Source: Salinarimonas rosea DSM 21201 (GTDB lineage: Bacteria > Pseudomonadota > Alphaproteobacteria > Rhizobiales > Beijerinckiaceae). From it: a stretch of DNA of 51,133 nucleotides. A model generated the notes under the pieces. It saw nothing but the letters and a program-made list of their open reading frames with translations. It had not been told where the DNA came from and made no database searches. Both the position numbers and the translations under genes were made by a program. Positions 16,236 through 25,523 of the stretch are shown here, in pieces. The stretch is taken from contig NZ_AUBC01000029.1 in the NCBI RefSeq assembly GCF_000429045.1, positions 1-51,133 on the forward strand, written 5' to 3'. Within the stretch, counting starts at the first letter, position 1, and every line of letters starts with the position of its first letter.

Positions 16236-16727
16236 ATGAACGCTCACGCGATGCCACCCCGACCGGAGCCGGCCGCCGACGTGCCGCGCCGCCGGCCGCA
16301 CTTCCCCAGGGGCGCGCTGTACGGCGCCGCGACCGTTCTCCTCGCGGTGCTCGTCTCCGTGTGGATCTTCCGCGAGCCGGAGCCGGCGCCGCGGGACCTC
16401 ACGGGCGCGCACCTCGCCGTGCCGCTGATCTTCGAGGACCGCGCCGACGGCGCCGTCGTCGTGCGCGACCCGGCGGACGGGACGGTGCTGCGCGTGTTCG
16501 ACCCGGGCACCAACGGCTTCGTGCGCGGCGCCATGCGCGGCCTCGCCCGCGAGCGCAAGCGCCGGGCGATCGGCGCGGAGGTGCCCTTCACGCTCGTCCT
16601 GTGGCCCACGGGCCACCTCTCGCTCGAGGACCCGGCGACGCATGCCTCGATCGATCTCTCCGCCTTCGGCCCGGACAACTTCGCGCCGTTCGTCACGATC
16701 CTGAACGCAGAGGGAGGGGCGTCATGA
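16236..16727 (+). CDS. puhC: Photosynthetic complex assembly protein PuhC
   Basis: PuhC is needed for normal levels of the reaction centre-LH1 complex. The 163-residue protein has an N-terminal cytoplasmic segment, a single membrane anchor (about residues 26-44, LYGAATVLLAVLVSVWIF) and a periplasmic domain. The domain carries the family pattern RDPADGTVLRVFDPGTNGFV, RGAMRGLARERKR and FTLVLWPTGHLSLEDP. It follows puhB by 31 bases. Its stop overlaps the start of the next, uncharacterised gene, so the two are probably translated together. Confidence 0.92.
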   Translation: MNAHAMPPRPEPAADVPRRRPHFPRGALYGAATVLLAVLVSVWIFREPEPAPRDLTGAHLAVPLIFEDRADGAVVVRDPADGTVLRVFDPGTNGFVRGAMRGLARERKRRAIGAEVPFTLVLWPTGHLSLEDPATHASIDLSAFGPDNFAPFVTILNAEGGAS

Positions 16728-17086
16728 TCTTCCGCCGCACGCTCGAGGTGCCCTGCACCGTCGAGATCGAGAACACGTTCGACAGCCTCCACGCGCATGT
16801 CGACCTGCACGGGATCAAGGTCGCGCCCGGCGACAGCGTGATCGTCCACGGCGCGCCCACCATCGTGCCGCACGGCGAGCGGCAGGTCTTCGAGCGCCGC
16901 GCCACCGTGGTGCGCGCGACGATCCTCGACCGCCTCTTCGCTAGGGCCGAGGGCTATGCGGAACTCACCGACCTGTTCGAGGTCGGTTTCGAAGGGCATC
17001 CTCCGGAGATCCGCAAGAGCGACGGGCCGGCGCTACCCCTGCCGGCAGACGACGCCCGACATTCCCGAGGGAGGGACGCGACATGA
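16724..17086 (+). CDS. Uncharacterised protein between puhC and acsF
   Basis: This is a 120-residue soluble protein of unknown function. It has no membrane segment, signal peptide or cofactor motif. It reads as beta-rich ([20 protein letters not shown], then [20 protein letters not shown] and [15 protein letters not shown]), followed by an acidic helical region and a disordered Pro/Arg tail. Short hypothetical genes occupy this slot in other proteobacterial photosynthesis clusters, as I recall. It overlaps puhC at its start (ATGA) and acsF at its end (ATGA), so it is certainly translated in step with them. A role in reaction-centre assembly or in the AcsF cyclase reaction is an inference from position only. 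Confidence 0.85.
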   Translation: MIFRRTLEVPCTVEIENTFDSLHAHVDLHGIKVAPGDSVIVHGAPTIVPHGERQVFERRATVVRATILDRLFARAEGYAELTDLFEVGFEGHPPEIRKSDGPALPLPADDARHSRGRDAT

Positions 17087-18189
17087 TCACGATGGAAGGC
17101 GGAGTCGGCCAGGGCGAGAACGGCAAGCCGCGCCGGGGCCCGCGCGAGGTCAACGAATCCACCCGTCGCGCCCAGGCGAGCACGATGCTCTCGCCGCGCT
17201 TCTACACGACCGATCACGCCGCCATGGACGCGATCGACGTCGAGCCCGTGCGCAAGGACTGGGACGCGCTGATCAAGGAGATGCGCGACGACCCCAACAA
17301 GGGCCACTTCAAGCGCACCGACGAGTGGGACGACTTCGACCTCTCGACCCTGCCCGAGGGCCTGCAGGAGGAGCTCAAGGACTTCCTGATCTCGTCGGTG
17401 ACGGCGGAGTTCTCGGGCTGCGTCCTCTACGTCGAGCTCAAGAAGCACATCAAGAACCCCGACGTGCGCGAGCTGTTCGCGCTCATGGCCCGCGACGAGG
17501 GCCGGCACGCGGGCTTCATCAACGACACGCTCAAGGACCTCGACATCGCGGTCGACCTCGCCTTCCTGACGAAGGCGAAGAAGTACACCTACTTCAAGCC
17601 GAAGTTCATCTTCTACGCGACCTACCTCTCCGAGAAGATCGGCTACGCGCGCTACATCACCATCTACCGTCTGTTCGAGCGCAATCCCGAGCTTCGCTTC
17701 CACCCGATCTTCAAGTGGTTCGAGAAGTGGTGCAATGACGAGTTCCGCCACGGCGAGGCCTTCGCGCTGCTCATGCGCGCCAACCCGCACCTCGTCTCGG
17801 GCCTGAACAAGTACTGGGTGCGCTTCTTCCTGCTCGCGGTCTACGCGACGATGTACGTGCGCGACCACGCCCGGCCGCACTTCCACGCCGCGCTCGGCAT
17901 CGACCCGGACGAGTACGACTACCGCGTCTTCCGGATCACCTCCGAGGTCTCCCGCCAGGTCTTCCCGGTCGTGCTCGACATCGACCACCCGGCCTTCAAG
18001 GCGGGGCTCGATCGGCTCGTGCGCATCTCCCGCTCGATGGAGAAGGCCGCCGCGCACGGGGGCCTCGCGGGCAGGCTGCGCAAGGGCGCGCTCTCGCTCG
18101 CCGCCGCCGCGACCTTCGCGCGGCTCTACCTCCTGCCCGTGAAGCGCAACGAGGTCCCCGCCTCGGTGCGCCTCGAGCCGGCCTGGTGA
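17083..18189 (+). CDS. acsF: Aerobic Mg-protoporphyrin IX monomethyl ester cyclase
   Basis: AcsF is the oxygen-dependent diiron enzyme that forms the isocyclic ring E, giving divinyl protochlorophyllide. The 368-residue protein has the family segments [20 protein letters not shown] and PNKGHFKR. Its carboxylate-bridged diiron ligands are Glu109 (AEFSG), Glu139 and His142 (DEGRH), and Glu220 and His223 ([10 protein letters not shown]). The annotated ATG overlaps the preceding stop. The first 30 residues are variable, so a later start is possible. Its presence points to bacteriochlorophyll synthesis in air. Confidence 0.96.
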   Translation: MITMEGGVGQGENGKPRRGPREVNESTRRAQASTMLSPRFYTTDHAAMDAIDVEPVRKDWDALIKEMRDDPNKGHFKRTDEWDDFDLSTLPEGLQEELKDFLISSVTAEFSGCVLYVELKKHIKNPDVRELFALMARDEGRHAGFINDTLKDLDIAVDLAFLTKAKKYTYFKPKFIFYATYLSEKIGYARYITIYRLFERNPELRFHPIFKWFEKWCNDEFRHGEAFALLMRANPHLVSGLNKYWVRFFLLAVYATMYVRDHARPHFHAALGIDPDEYDYRVFRITSEVSRQVFPVVLDIDHPAFKAGLDRLVRISRSMEKAAAHGGLAGRLRKGALSLAAAATFARLYLLPVKRNEVPASVRLEPAW

Positions 18190-18202
18190 GGACGCACGCC
18201 CC

Positions 18203-19162
18203 ATGACCATGGTCCTCGTCGCGGCCGGTTTCGCGCTCTTCGCCTGGTGGGCCTCCACCGGGCTCATCCTGATGCTCGACCGGCTGCCGCGCTGGACCTT
18301 CGCGTGGACCATGGCGGGGGCGACGGCGCTCACGGCGCTCGCGGTCTGGGGGCTCGCCTGGTCCGCGCAGCAGACGAGCGTCGCCGCGGCGCTGTGCGCC
18401 TTCGCCTGCGCGCTCGTGGTCTGGGGCTGGACCGAGGTGTCCTTCCTCACCGGCTGGATCACCGGGCCGCGCACGACGGCCTCGCCGCCGGGGACCCGGG
18501 GGCTGGCGCGCCTGCGCCACGCGATCGCGGCCATCATCTGGCACGAGCTCGCCATCCTCGCGGGCTTCCTCGTCGTGCTCGCGGTGACGTGGGGCGGCGA
18601 GAACCAGACGGCGACGGCGACCTACGCCGTCCTGTGGATCATGCGGCTGTCGGCCAAGATCAACATCTTCCTCGGCGTGCCCAACCATGCCGACGGCTTC
18701 CTGCCCGAGCATCTCGCCTACCTGAAGTCCTGGTTCACCAGGCGCGCGATGAACCCGTTCTTCCCGGTGTCGGTCTCGGCCGCCCTCGTGGTCCTCGCGC
18801 TCGTCGCCGCCCCGGTGTTCGCACCGGAGACCGGGGCGTTCGAGGGGGCGAGCCGTGCGCTCGTGGCGACGCTCCTCGCGCTCGCGATCGTCGAGCACTG
18901 GTTCCTGGTCCTGCCCTTCGAGTCGATCGCGCTCTGGCGCCTGCCGTCCGGCGAGCCGCGGGCCGGCGAGTCCTCGCGCGACGCACTTCCGCCGAGCCTC
19001 CCCGCGCCGCCTCCGGGCACGGTTCCCACCCCGCTCGCTGCCGTTCTTCCCGCCCCGTTGCGCGAGCCCGTCCCGGACTCCGCGCGCGACCCCCGCGCCC
19101 CGCGCCGCCCCGTGCCGCGTGTCGAGGACACGCCGTCCGCGTTCAGCCTGTGGAGACGATGA
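18203..19162 (+). CDS. puhE: PuhE membrane protein (DUF3623)
   Basis: PuhE belongs to the DUF3623 family, found almost only in photosynthesis clusters. In Rhodobacter it affects bacteriochlorophyll production. The 319-residue protein has about seven hydrophobic helices from residue 1 to about 250. Between helices are motifs such as [27 protein letters not shown]-like sequence and [20 protein letters not shown]. The last 60 residues are Pro/Arg-rich and probably disordered. Its stop overlaps the hemA start. Confidence 0.9.
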   Translation: MTMVLVAAGFALFAWWASTGLILMLDRLPRWTFAWTMAGATALTALAVWGLAWSAQQTSVAAALCAFACALVVWGWTEVSFLTGWITGPRTTASPPGTRGLARLRHAIAAIIWHELAILAGFLVVLAVTWGGENQTATATYAVLWIMRLSAKINIFLGVPNHADGFLPEHLAYLKSWFTRRAMNPFFPVSVSAALVVLALVAAPVFAPETGAFEGASRALVATLLALAIVEHWFLVLPFESIALWRLPSGEPRAGESSRDALPPSLPAPPPGTVPTPLAAVLPAPLREPVPDSARDPRAPRRPVPRVEDTPSAFSLWRR

Positions 19163-20379
19163 TGAACTACGAGGAAATCTTCCGCACCGCGCTCGACGGG
19201 CTGCACCAGGAGGGCAACTACCGGGTCTTCGCCGATCTCGAGCGGCAGGCCGGCGCCTTCCCGCGCGCGATCTTCCGCAGCGGCGGCGTCGAGCGCGAGG
19301 TCACGATCTGGTGCTCGAACGACTATCTCGGCATGGGCCAGCATCCCGACGTCATCGCCGCGATGCAGGAGACGATCGGGCGCTGCGGCGCCGGCGCCGG
19401 CGGCACCCGCAACATCTCCGGCACCACGCACGCGCACGTCCTGCTCGAGCAGGAGCTCGCCGAGCTCCACGGCAAGGAGGCGGCGCTGCTCTTCACCTCG
19501 GGCTACGTCTCGAACTGGGCGGCGCTCTCGACGCTCGGCGCCAAGCTGCCGAACGCCGTCATCGTCTCGGACGCCGACAACCACGCCTCGATGATCGAGG
19601 GCATCCGCCATTCCAAGGCCGAGAAGGTGATCTTCCGCCACAACGACGTCGCCGATCTCGAGGCCAAGCTCGCGGCGATCGACCCGGCGCGGCCGAAGAT
19701 CGTGGCCTTCGAGTCCGTCTATTCGATGGACGGCGACATCGCGCCGATCTCCGACATCTGCGACGTGGCCGAGGCCTACGGCGCGATGACCTATCTCGAC
19801 GAGGTCCATGCGGTCGGCATGTACGGCCCGCACGGCGGCGGCGTCTCGGAGCGCGAGGGGCTCGCGCATCGCCTCACGATCATCGAGGGCACGCTCGGCA
19901 AGGCCTTCGGCGTGATGGGCGGCTACATCGCCGGCTCGGAGGCCGTGTGCGACTTCGTGCGCTCCTTCGCCTCGGGCTTCATCTTCACGACGGCGCTCCC
20001 GCCGGCGCTCGCCGCGGGCGCACGCGCCGCGATCCGGCACCTGAAGGTCTCGGACGTCGAGCGCCGCGGCCAGCGCGAGCGCGTGGCGCAGCTGCGCGCG
20101 CGGCTCGACGAGGCGGGCATCCCGCACCTGATGAACGGCAGCCACATCGTTCCCGTCATCGTGGGCGATCCCGTGCGCTGCAAGGCGATCACCGACCTGC
20201 TGCTCGAGCGCCACGGCATCTATGTCCAGCCGATCAACTACCCGACCGTGGCGCGCGGCACCGAACGGCTGCGCATCACGCCCGGGCCGCTGCACACGGA
20301 GGCGGACGTCGAGCACCTCGTGCGCGCGCTCGAGGCCTGCTTCGCCAGCGTCGCCGAGCTGCGCGAGGCCGCGGAGTAG
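19162..20379 (+). CDS. hemA: 5-aminolevulinate synthase
   Basis: This PLP enzyme condenses glycine and succinyl-CoA to 5-aminolevulinate, the entry to tetrapyrrole synthesis by the C4 route used in alphaproteobacteria. The 405-residue protein has the family pattern [26 protein letters not shown] and [10 protein letters not shown], with PLP Lys247 in GTLGKAFG. Another ATG directly upstream (19159) gives an optional extra Met. Being last in the operon, its supply of precursor is tied to pigment synthesis. A second copy for housekeeping heme may exist elsewhere, as in many phototrophs. Confidence 0.96.
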   Translation: MNYEEIFRTALDGLHQEGNYRVFADLERQAGAFPRAIFRSGGVEREVTIWCSNDYLGMGQHPDVIAAMQETIGRCGAGAGGTRNISGTTHAHVLLEQELAELHGKEAALLFTSGYVSNWAALSTLGAKLPNAVIVSDADNHASMIEGIRHSKAEKVIFRHNDVADLEAKLAAIDPARPKIVAFESVYSMDGDIAPISDICDVAEAYGAMTYLDEVHAVGMYGPHGGGVSEREGLAHRLTIIEGTLGKAFGVMGGYIAGSEAVCDFVRSFASGFIFTTALPPALAAGARAAIRHLKVSDVERRGQRERVAQLRARLDEAGIPHLMNGSHIVPVIVGDPVRCKAITDLLLERHGIYVQPINYPTVARGTERLRITPGPLHTEADVEHLVRALEACFASVAELREAAE

Positions 20380-20380
20380 C

Positions 20381-20413
20381 GCCCTCGCCCCCTCACGCGT
20401 CCCGCGCGAGGGC
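20381..20413. terminator. Possible bidirectional hairpin after hemA
   Basis: GCCCTCGC (20381-20388) and GCGAGGGC (20406-20413) are exact inverted repeats with a 17-base loop. They lie just past the hemA stop and reach into the 3-prime end of the convergent hydrolase gene. There is no T-tract, so termination is uncertain. Confidence 0.3.
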
Positions 20414-21223
20414 GGCGAGCCGTGCGACCATGGTCGATCCCGGATCGGACAGCGGGGCGACGACGTCGAAATGGTGCCGGCCGGGCGCCGACTCGTAGCG
20501 CGTGGCGACACCCTTCGCCCCCCAGGCCTCGACGATGGCGCGGCTCTGGCGGTGGTACTCCGCGCTCTCGATCTCGCCGACGATCGCGTCGAGGCTGCCG
20601 CCGGGGATCGGCTCCCACAGGAGCGGGCTCGCGGCCTTCGCCTCGGCCTCGTCCATCCGCAGCGCGCCGTTGACCTTGGTGTGGAGGAGCGGCGCGAGGT
20701 CGAACAGGCCGGAGATCGCATAGGCGGCGCGCACCAGGTCGTCCGGCAGGTCCTGCGAGACGGCCTTCCAGTGCGTGGCGAGCAGGCAGGCGGCGAGATG
20801 CCCGCCGGCGGAATGGCCGGCGACGACGAGGGGGCGGTCGAAGCGCGCCATCTCGCGGGCGGCGGTGCGCATCTCCTCGACGATCTCGCCGATGCGCGCC
20901 TGCGGCGCGAGCGTGTAGCTCGGGATCGCGACCTGGATCCCGTGCGCGAGGAGCCCCGCCGCCAGATGGCTGAAGGAGGAGCGGTCGAGCGATTGCCAGT
21001 AGCCGCCGTGGATGAACATCACGGAGGCAGCCGCCCGGTCGGTTTCCGGCCGGAACAGGTCGAGCCGCTGGCGCTCGCCCGCCCCGTAGGCGATCTCGAG
21101 CGGCGGATGCGCCGCGCGGAAGGCGGCCGCATCGCGTGCCCAGCCGGCGAAGATCTCCGGGTGGTGCGGCACCCGCGCGCGGTTGTCGTACTCGGCCTCG
21201 TAGTCGATCGGCGCGTCGGTCAT
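20393..21223 (-). CDS. Alpha/beta hydrolase, kynurenine formamidase-like
   Basis: This is a 276-residue cytoplasmic alpha/beta hydrolase. It has the oxyanion-hole motif HGGYWQ (72-77) and nucleophile Ser138 in GHSAGGHLA, with a later Asp in GLFDLAPL and a candidate catalytic His in GRHHFDVV. The HGGYW plus GHSAGG pattern is seen in arylformamidase-like esterases that hydrolyse small ester or formyl-amide substrates. The true substrate cannot be told from sequence. ATG 21223 has AGAGGAG 8 bases upstream. It converges on hemA and is not part of the photosynthesis operon. Confidence 0.85.
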   Translation of the reverse strand: MTDAPIDYEAEYDNRARVPHHPEIFAGWARDAAAFRAAHPPLEIAYGAGERQRLDLFRPETDRAAASVMFIHGGYWQSLDRSSFSHLAAGLLAHGIQVAIPSYTLAPQARIGEIVEEMRTAAREMARFDRPLVVAGHSAGGHLAACLLATHWKAVSQDLPDDLVRAAYAISGLFDLAPLLHTKVNGALRMDEAEAKAASPLLWEPIPGGSLDAIVGEIESAEYHRQSRAIVEAWGAKGVATRYESAPGRHHFDVVAPLSDPGSTMVARLAALARDA

Positions 21224-21435
21224 CTGAGGGCTCCTCTCGCGTCCAGAGGGAAGCGCGCCGGGCGCCTGGCCGCAAGGGCCTGTGCGCCCGAAGCCGGATC
21301 GGCACGCCCGCGCCCTCGCCGTGCCCGCCGCCACCCGTCCGCCGCTTTGACTTCCCCGCGCGCATCCGTCAAAAGGCCGGCCTTCCGGGACGCGCGCCCG
21401 CGGCCGCGCCCCGATCGGGAACCCGAGAGGCCCAG

Positions 21436-22443
21436 ATGAACAACCCCGTTCTCGTCGAGGTGACGCGCGGCGCGCTCGTCGAATCCCGCCATCGCGGCGC
21501 CGTGGCGGTCGTCGACACCGAGGGCACGGCGGTGCTCACGATCGGCGACGTGGACGAGCCGGTCTTCCCGCGCTCGGCCGTCAAGGCCATCCAGGCGCTG
21601 CCCCTCGTCGCGAGCGGGGCGGCGGACGCGATGGGCCTGACCGACGCCGAGCTCGCCCTCGCCTGCGCCTCGCATTCCGGCGAGCCGGCCCATGTCGAGA
21701 CCGCGGCGGCGATGCTCGCCAAGGCCGGGCGGGACGTCGGCACGCTCGAATGCGGCTGCCATTGGCCGCTCGACCAGAAGGTCGCCCGCGCGCTCGCCGA
21801 GGCGGGCGGGCAGCCGAGCGCGCTCCACAACAATTGCTCGGGCAAGCACGCGGGCTTCGTCTGCCTCGCCTGCGCCTCCAAGGTCGATCCCGCCGGCTAC
21901 GTCGGACCGGATCATCCGGTGATGGAGGAGGTGCGTGCCGCGCTCGAGGAGGTGACCGGCGCGACCCACACCGCCGACCGGCGCGGCACCGACGGCTGCG
22001 CCATCCCGACCTACGCCGTGCCGCTCACCGCGCTCGCCTACGGCTTCGCCAAGCTCGGCACCGGCATGCACCTCTCCGACGCCTACGCCGCCGCCGCGGC
22101 GCGCATCCGCAAGGCGGTGGCGGCGAACCCGTTCATGGTGGCCGGCACCGGCCGCTTCGACACGCGGGTGATGGAGTGCCTCGGCCCGCGCGTCTTCCTC
22201 AAGACGGGCGCCGAGGGCGTCTACTGCGCCGCCTTCCCGGAGCTCGGGCTCGGCGCCGCGCTCAAGTGCGACGACGGCGCGACCCGTGCGGCCGAGGCGA
22301 TGATGGCGGCGATCATCCGTCGCTTCCTCGACCTCGACGACAAGGAGCGCACCCTCGCCGATTCCGTCGCCGCAGCGGCGATCAAGAACTGGAACGGCAC
22401 CCTGGTCGGCGAGATCCGGGCGGTGGGACCGCTCTCCGGCTGA
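21436..22443 (+). CDS. ansA: L-asparaginase of the Rhizobium etli type II (ReAII) class
   Basis: This hydrolyses L-asparagine to aspartate and ammonia. The 335-residue protein matches the ReAII class, not the bacterial type I/II asparaginases. Ser47 and Lys50 (RSAVK) and Ser79 (CASHS) fit the catalytic residues. Cys134, Lys137 (NNCSGKH) and Cys188 (TDGCAIP) fit the zinc-site residues. Every position is offset by one from my memory of the R. etli enzyme. ATG 21436 is preceded by GAGAGG. It converges on psuG with a 9-base gap. Confidence 0.85.
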   Translation: MNNPVLVEVTRGALVESRHRGAVAVVDTEGTAVLTIGDVDEPVFPRSAVKAIQALPLVASGAADAMGLTDAELALACASHSGEPAHVETAAAMLAKAGRDVGTLECGCHWPLDQKVARALAEAGGQPSALHNNCSGKHAGFVCLACASKVDPAGYVGPDHPVMEEVRAALEEVTGATHTADRRGTDGCAIPTYAVPLTALAYGFAKLGTGMHLSDAYAAAAARIRKAVAANPFMVAGTGRFDTRVMECLGPRVFLKTGAEGVYCAAFPELGLGAALKCDDGATRAAEAMMAAIIRRFLDLDDKERTLADSVAAAAIKNWNGTLVGEIRAVGPLSG

Positions 22444-22452
22444 GCGGCGGCG

Positions 22453-23373
22453 TCACCGCTGCGCCAGCGCGCCGGCGATCTCGGCGGCGAGCGCCGCGTT
22501 GTTCTTCACGAGCGCGACGTTCGTCGCGAGGCTCCGGCCGTGCGTGAGCGCGACGAGGCGCCCCAGCAGGAACGGCGTCACGGCCTTCGCGCTCACGCGC
22601 TCGGCTCGCGCTTCCGCGAGGGCGGTGGCGATGTGCGCGTCGATCTCGGCGCGGGGGATCTCCGCCTCTTCCGGCACGGGGTTCGCGACGAGCACGCCGC
22701 CGTCGAGCGAAAGATCGCGCTTGGCGGCGATCAGGGACGCAATGGCCGCGGCATCGTCGAGCCGCAGCGGCGCGGCCAGGCCCGACGAGCGGCTCCAGAA
22801 GGCGGGGAGGTCGTCGGTGCGGTAGCCGATCACCGGCACGCCGCGGGTCTCGAGCGCCTCCAGCGTGCGCGGCAGGTCGAGGATCGCCTTCGCGCCGGCG
22901 CAGACGACGCAGACCGGCGTGCGGGCGAGCTCCTCGAGATCCGCCGAGACGTCCATCGTCTCCTCGACGCCGCGATGCACGCCCCCGATCCCGCCCGTGG
23001 CGAAGACCCGGATGCCGGCCGCCGCCGCGCAGATCATCGTCGCGGCGACGGTCGTGGCGCCGTCGCGCCCGGCGGCGACGGCGAAGGGGAGGTCGGCGCG
23101 CGAGAGCTTCATCACGTCCGACTTCTGCGCCAGCGCCTCCAGCGTCGCGTCGTCGAGCCCGACGCGGATGCGGCCGGCGATCACGGCGATCGTCGCCGGC
23201 ACGGCGCCCCCCGCCCGCACGACCGCCTCCACCGCCCGCGCGGTCTCGAGGTTCGCGGGCCAGGGCATGCCGTGGGTGATGATCGTCGATTCGAGCGCCA
23301 CCACGGGCCGTCCGGCGGCGAGGGCGTCGGCGACCTCGGGGGCGATGTCGAGGAACGAGGGGTGTGCGGTCAT
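22453..23373 (-). CDS. psuG: Pseudouridine-5-phosphate glycosidase
   Basis: PsuG splits pseudouridine 5-phosphate to uracil and ribose 5-phosphate, undoing the C-glycosidic bond. The 306-residue protein shows the family motifs ALESTIITHGMPWPAN, then VFATGGIGGVHRGVEETMDV and VCAGAKAILDLPRTLE, with NVALVKNNAALAAEIA at the C terminus. Its start overlaps the psuK stop by 4 bases (ATGA). The pair is therefore a complete two-step pathway for pseudouridine from RNA turnover: kinase, then glycosidase. Confidence 0.94.
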   Translation of the reverse strand: MTAHPSFLDIAPEVADALAAGRPVVALESTIITHGMPWPANLETARAVEAVVRAGGAVPATIAVIAGRIRVGLDDATLEALAQKSDVMKLSRADLPFAVAAGRDGATTVAATMICAAAAGIRVFATGGIGGVHRGVEETMDVSADLEELARTPVCVVCAGAKAILDLPRTLEALETRGVPVIGYRTDDLPAFWSRSSGLAAPLRLDDAAAIASLIAAKRDLSLDGGVLVANPVPEEAEIPRAEIDAHIATALAEARAERVSAKAVTPFLLGRLVALTHGRSLATNVALVKNNAALAAEIAGALAQR

Positions 23374-24305
23374 GGGGCGGCTCCGTCGGCCAGCGCCTCG
23401 GCGAGGAGGGCGGGCGAGAGGTCGGCGCGCACGGCGCCGGGGCGGGCGATGGTGAGGCGGGCGAGGGCCTGGCCGGCGGCGAGCGCGTCCGATGGTATCG
23501 CGCCCGCGGCGAGGCGATGCAGGGTCCCGGCGATGAGCGCGTCACCGGCGCCGGTGACGTCGACCACGTCGGCCGCAGGCGCGGGACGATGCGTCGCGCC
23601 ATGCGCTTCCGCGTGGACGAGGCCGTCGGCGCCGAGCGTCACCACCGCCGCGGCGGCGCCGCGGGCCACGAGGGCGCAGGCGAGATCCTCCGGCGGGCAG
23701 ACCGCGCCGACGATGGCCTCGGCCTCGTCGCGGGCGCAGAACAGGACGGCGACGCCATGGAGGTCCCGCGGCAGGCGGGCGGATTTCGCGACCGACACCG
23801 CATCGAGCGCGAGGCGCCACGGCGCCCCGCGGGCGCGCTCCACGAGGGCCGCGAGCGCGTCCGCCGCGCAGTTCGCGTCCGCGAAGACGAGGCCGGCGAG
23901 GTCCAGCGCCGGTTCGGCACGCCCGACGAAGCCGGCATCGAGCCGTGCCAGCCCCTCCATGGCGGCGAGGCCGACGTGCAGCGCGCCGTCCGGGGCGAGC
24001 ACGGCGACGTATTCCGCGGTCCGCATGCCGTCCGCACGCTCGATGCCGGACACGTCGACGCCGCGCTCGGCGAGGGCGCTCACGATCTCCGCACCGGCCG
24101 CATCCGCGCCGACGACGGTGGCGAGCGCCACGGGCGCGCCGAGCCGCGCCAGCGTCTCGGCGACGTTGCGCGCCACGCCCCCGTGCGAGACGCCGGCCGT
24201 GGCCGGGTTCGAGGTCCCGAGCCGGACGGCGTCGCGCACGCGATAGGTCCGGTCCACGGCCGCGCCGCCGAGGCAGAGGATGCGGCGGGGTGGGGCAGGG
24301 GGCAT
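23370..24305 (-). CDS. psuK: PfkB-family kinase, probable pseudouridine kinase
   Basis: This is a 311-residue ribokinase-fold sugar kinase with CLGGAAVDRTYRV at the N terminus and the glycine-rich substrate loop GGVARNVAETLARLG. The C-terminal PfkB signature is DVTGAGDALIAGTL, where Asp of GAGD is the catalytic base. The overlap with psuG makes pseudouridine the likely substrate. Other nucleosides or sugars remain possible from sequence alone. Confidence 0.88.
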   Translation of the reverse strand: MPPAPPRRILCLGGAAVDRTYRVRDAVRLGTSNPATAGVSHGGVARNVAETLARLGAPVALATVVGADAAGAEIVSALAERGVDVSGIERADGMRTAEYVAVLAPDGALHVGLAAMEGLARLDAGFVGRAEPALDLAGLVFADANCAADALAALVERARGAPWRLALDAVSVAKSARLPRDLHGVAVLFCARDEAEAIVGAVCPPEDLACALVARGAAAAVVTLGADGLVHAEAHGATHRPAPAADVVDVTGAGDALIAGTLHRLAAGAIPSDALAAGQALARLTIARPGAVRADLSPALLAEALADGAAP

Positions 24306-24357
24306 GGCGGGACGGTCGTGCGGGTTCGGGATGGAGCCGCTTAGCAGAGGCGCGGAG

Positions 24358-24378
24358 GCGGGGGAAGGAGGCCCCCGC
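24358..24378 (-). terminator. Hairpin after the P1-family peptidase gene
   Basis: GCGGGGG (24358-24364) and CCCCCGC (24372-24378) pair around a 7-base loop, directly after the peptidase stop on the minus strand. There is no T-tract. It may end transcription or protect the 3-prime end. Confidence 0.4.
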
Positions 24379-25377
24379 TCACCCGAATCGATCCCGCCAC
24401 GCCGGCGGGCATTCCGGGAACGGCAGGGAGGTCGCTTCCCGGACGCCCCGCGCCACCGCGCGTGCGAGCACGTCGGCCGCCACGGCGCCGATCTCGGTCA
24501 GCGCGATCGCCGGGGCGTCGCCGAGCGGCCGGCGGCCTGTCGCGGCGCAGAACACGGTGTCGCCGTCGTAGGGTGCGTGGGTGAGGCGCAAGGCGCGGGC
24601 GAGGCCGTCGTTGGCTTGAACCGCGACGCGCTTCGCCTGGGACTTCGTCAGCCCCGCGTCGGTGGCCACGAGAGCGATGGTCGTCGCGGGTTGCGGCCCG
24701 CCCTTCCAGGCCAGGCGACCGCTCCTGCGCGCGACGTCCGCCGGCAGGCCGAGCCCGCCGAACTCGCCGTCGACCTCGAAGGGCGCCGCCCAGAAATGCG
24801 GGCCCTCGCCGACGATCGCCGAGCCGATCGCGTTGACGACGACGAGGGCGCCGACCGTGTGGCCCGAGGGCGTCACGGCGGAGGCGGAGCCGAGCCCGCC
24901 CTTGAGATCCACCGTCGTCGCTCCGTAGCCGCCGCCGACGGTCCCGAGCGCGAACTCCGCGCCCGCCGCCTCGCAGGCCTCGTGCCCGAGCTCGCGATAG
25001 GGCGGGTAGAGCCCCCAGTCCTTGTCGCCGCCGTTGAGCAGATCGAAGACGATCGCCTGGGGCACGATGGGCACGAGCGCGTCGCGGATGGCGAAGCCAC
25101 GTCCGCGGGCGCGCAGCCAGGCCTGCACGCCGCCCGCCGCGTCGAGCCCGAAGCCGGACCCGCCGGAGAGGACGATCGCGTCCACCGCCTCCACCGTGGC
25201 GTCCGGCTCGAGGCAGGCGGTGTCGCGGTTGCCCGGTGCGCCGCCGAGGGCCGCGACCGAGGCGACGGCGGGCGCGTCGAACAGCGCCACCGTCACGCCC
25301 GAGGCGAGCCGCGCGTCGTGCGCGTTGCCCACCGCGATCCCGGCGACGTCCGTGATCAGGTTGCGCCCCCGCGACAT
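24379..25377 (-). CDS. P1/S58-family N-terminal nucleophile aminopeptidase
   Basis: This is a 332-residue member of the DmpA/P1 family, which are self-cleaving Ntn-fold hydrolases acting on peptides and beta-amino acid amides. It has the N-terminal ITDVAGIAVGNAHDA, SGGSGFGLDAAGGVQAWL, and KGGLGSASAV, where the Gly-Ser bond is the likely self-processing site. GALVVVNAIGSAIV follows. ATG 25377 has GAGGAGG 6 bases upstream. An in-frame start at 25449 has no such support. The substrate is unknown. Confidence 0.85.
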   Translation of the reverse strand: MSRGRNLITDVAGIAVGNAHDARLASGVTVALFDAPAVASVAALGGAPGNRDTACLEPDATVEAVDAIVLSGGSGFGLDAAGGVQAWLRARGRGFAIRDALVPIVPQAIVFDLLNGGDKDWGLYPPYRELGHEACEAAGAEFALGTVGGGYGATTVDLKGGLGSASAVTPSGHTVGALVVVNAIGSAIVGEGPHFWAAPFEVDGEFGGLGLPADVARRSGRLAWKGGPQPATTIALVATDAGLTKSQAKRVAVQANDGLARALRLTHAPYDGDTVFCAATGRRPLGDAPAIALTEIGAVAADVLARAVARGVREATSLPFPECPPAWRDRFG

Positions 25378-25523
25378 TCGATCCCTCCTCGACGATCTCG
25401 CGCAACGCGCGCGCCGTCCCCATTCTCCAGGTTCGCTACCGTGTATCACGCGGCATCACGAGGCCGCGAGAGCGTGCGCGGCGCGCTTTCCCGCAGGCGC
25501 CTTTTCGGACTACACGAAGATCC

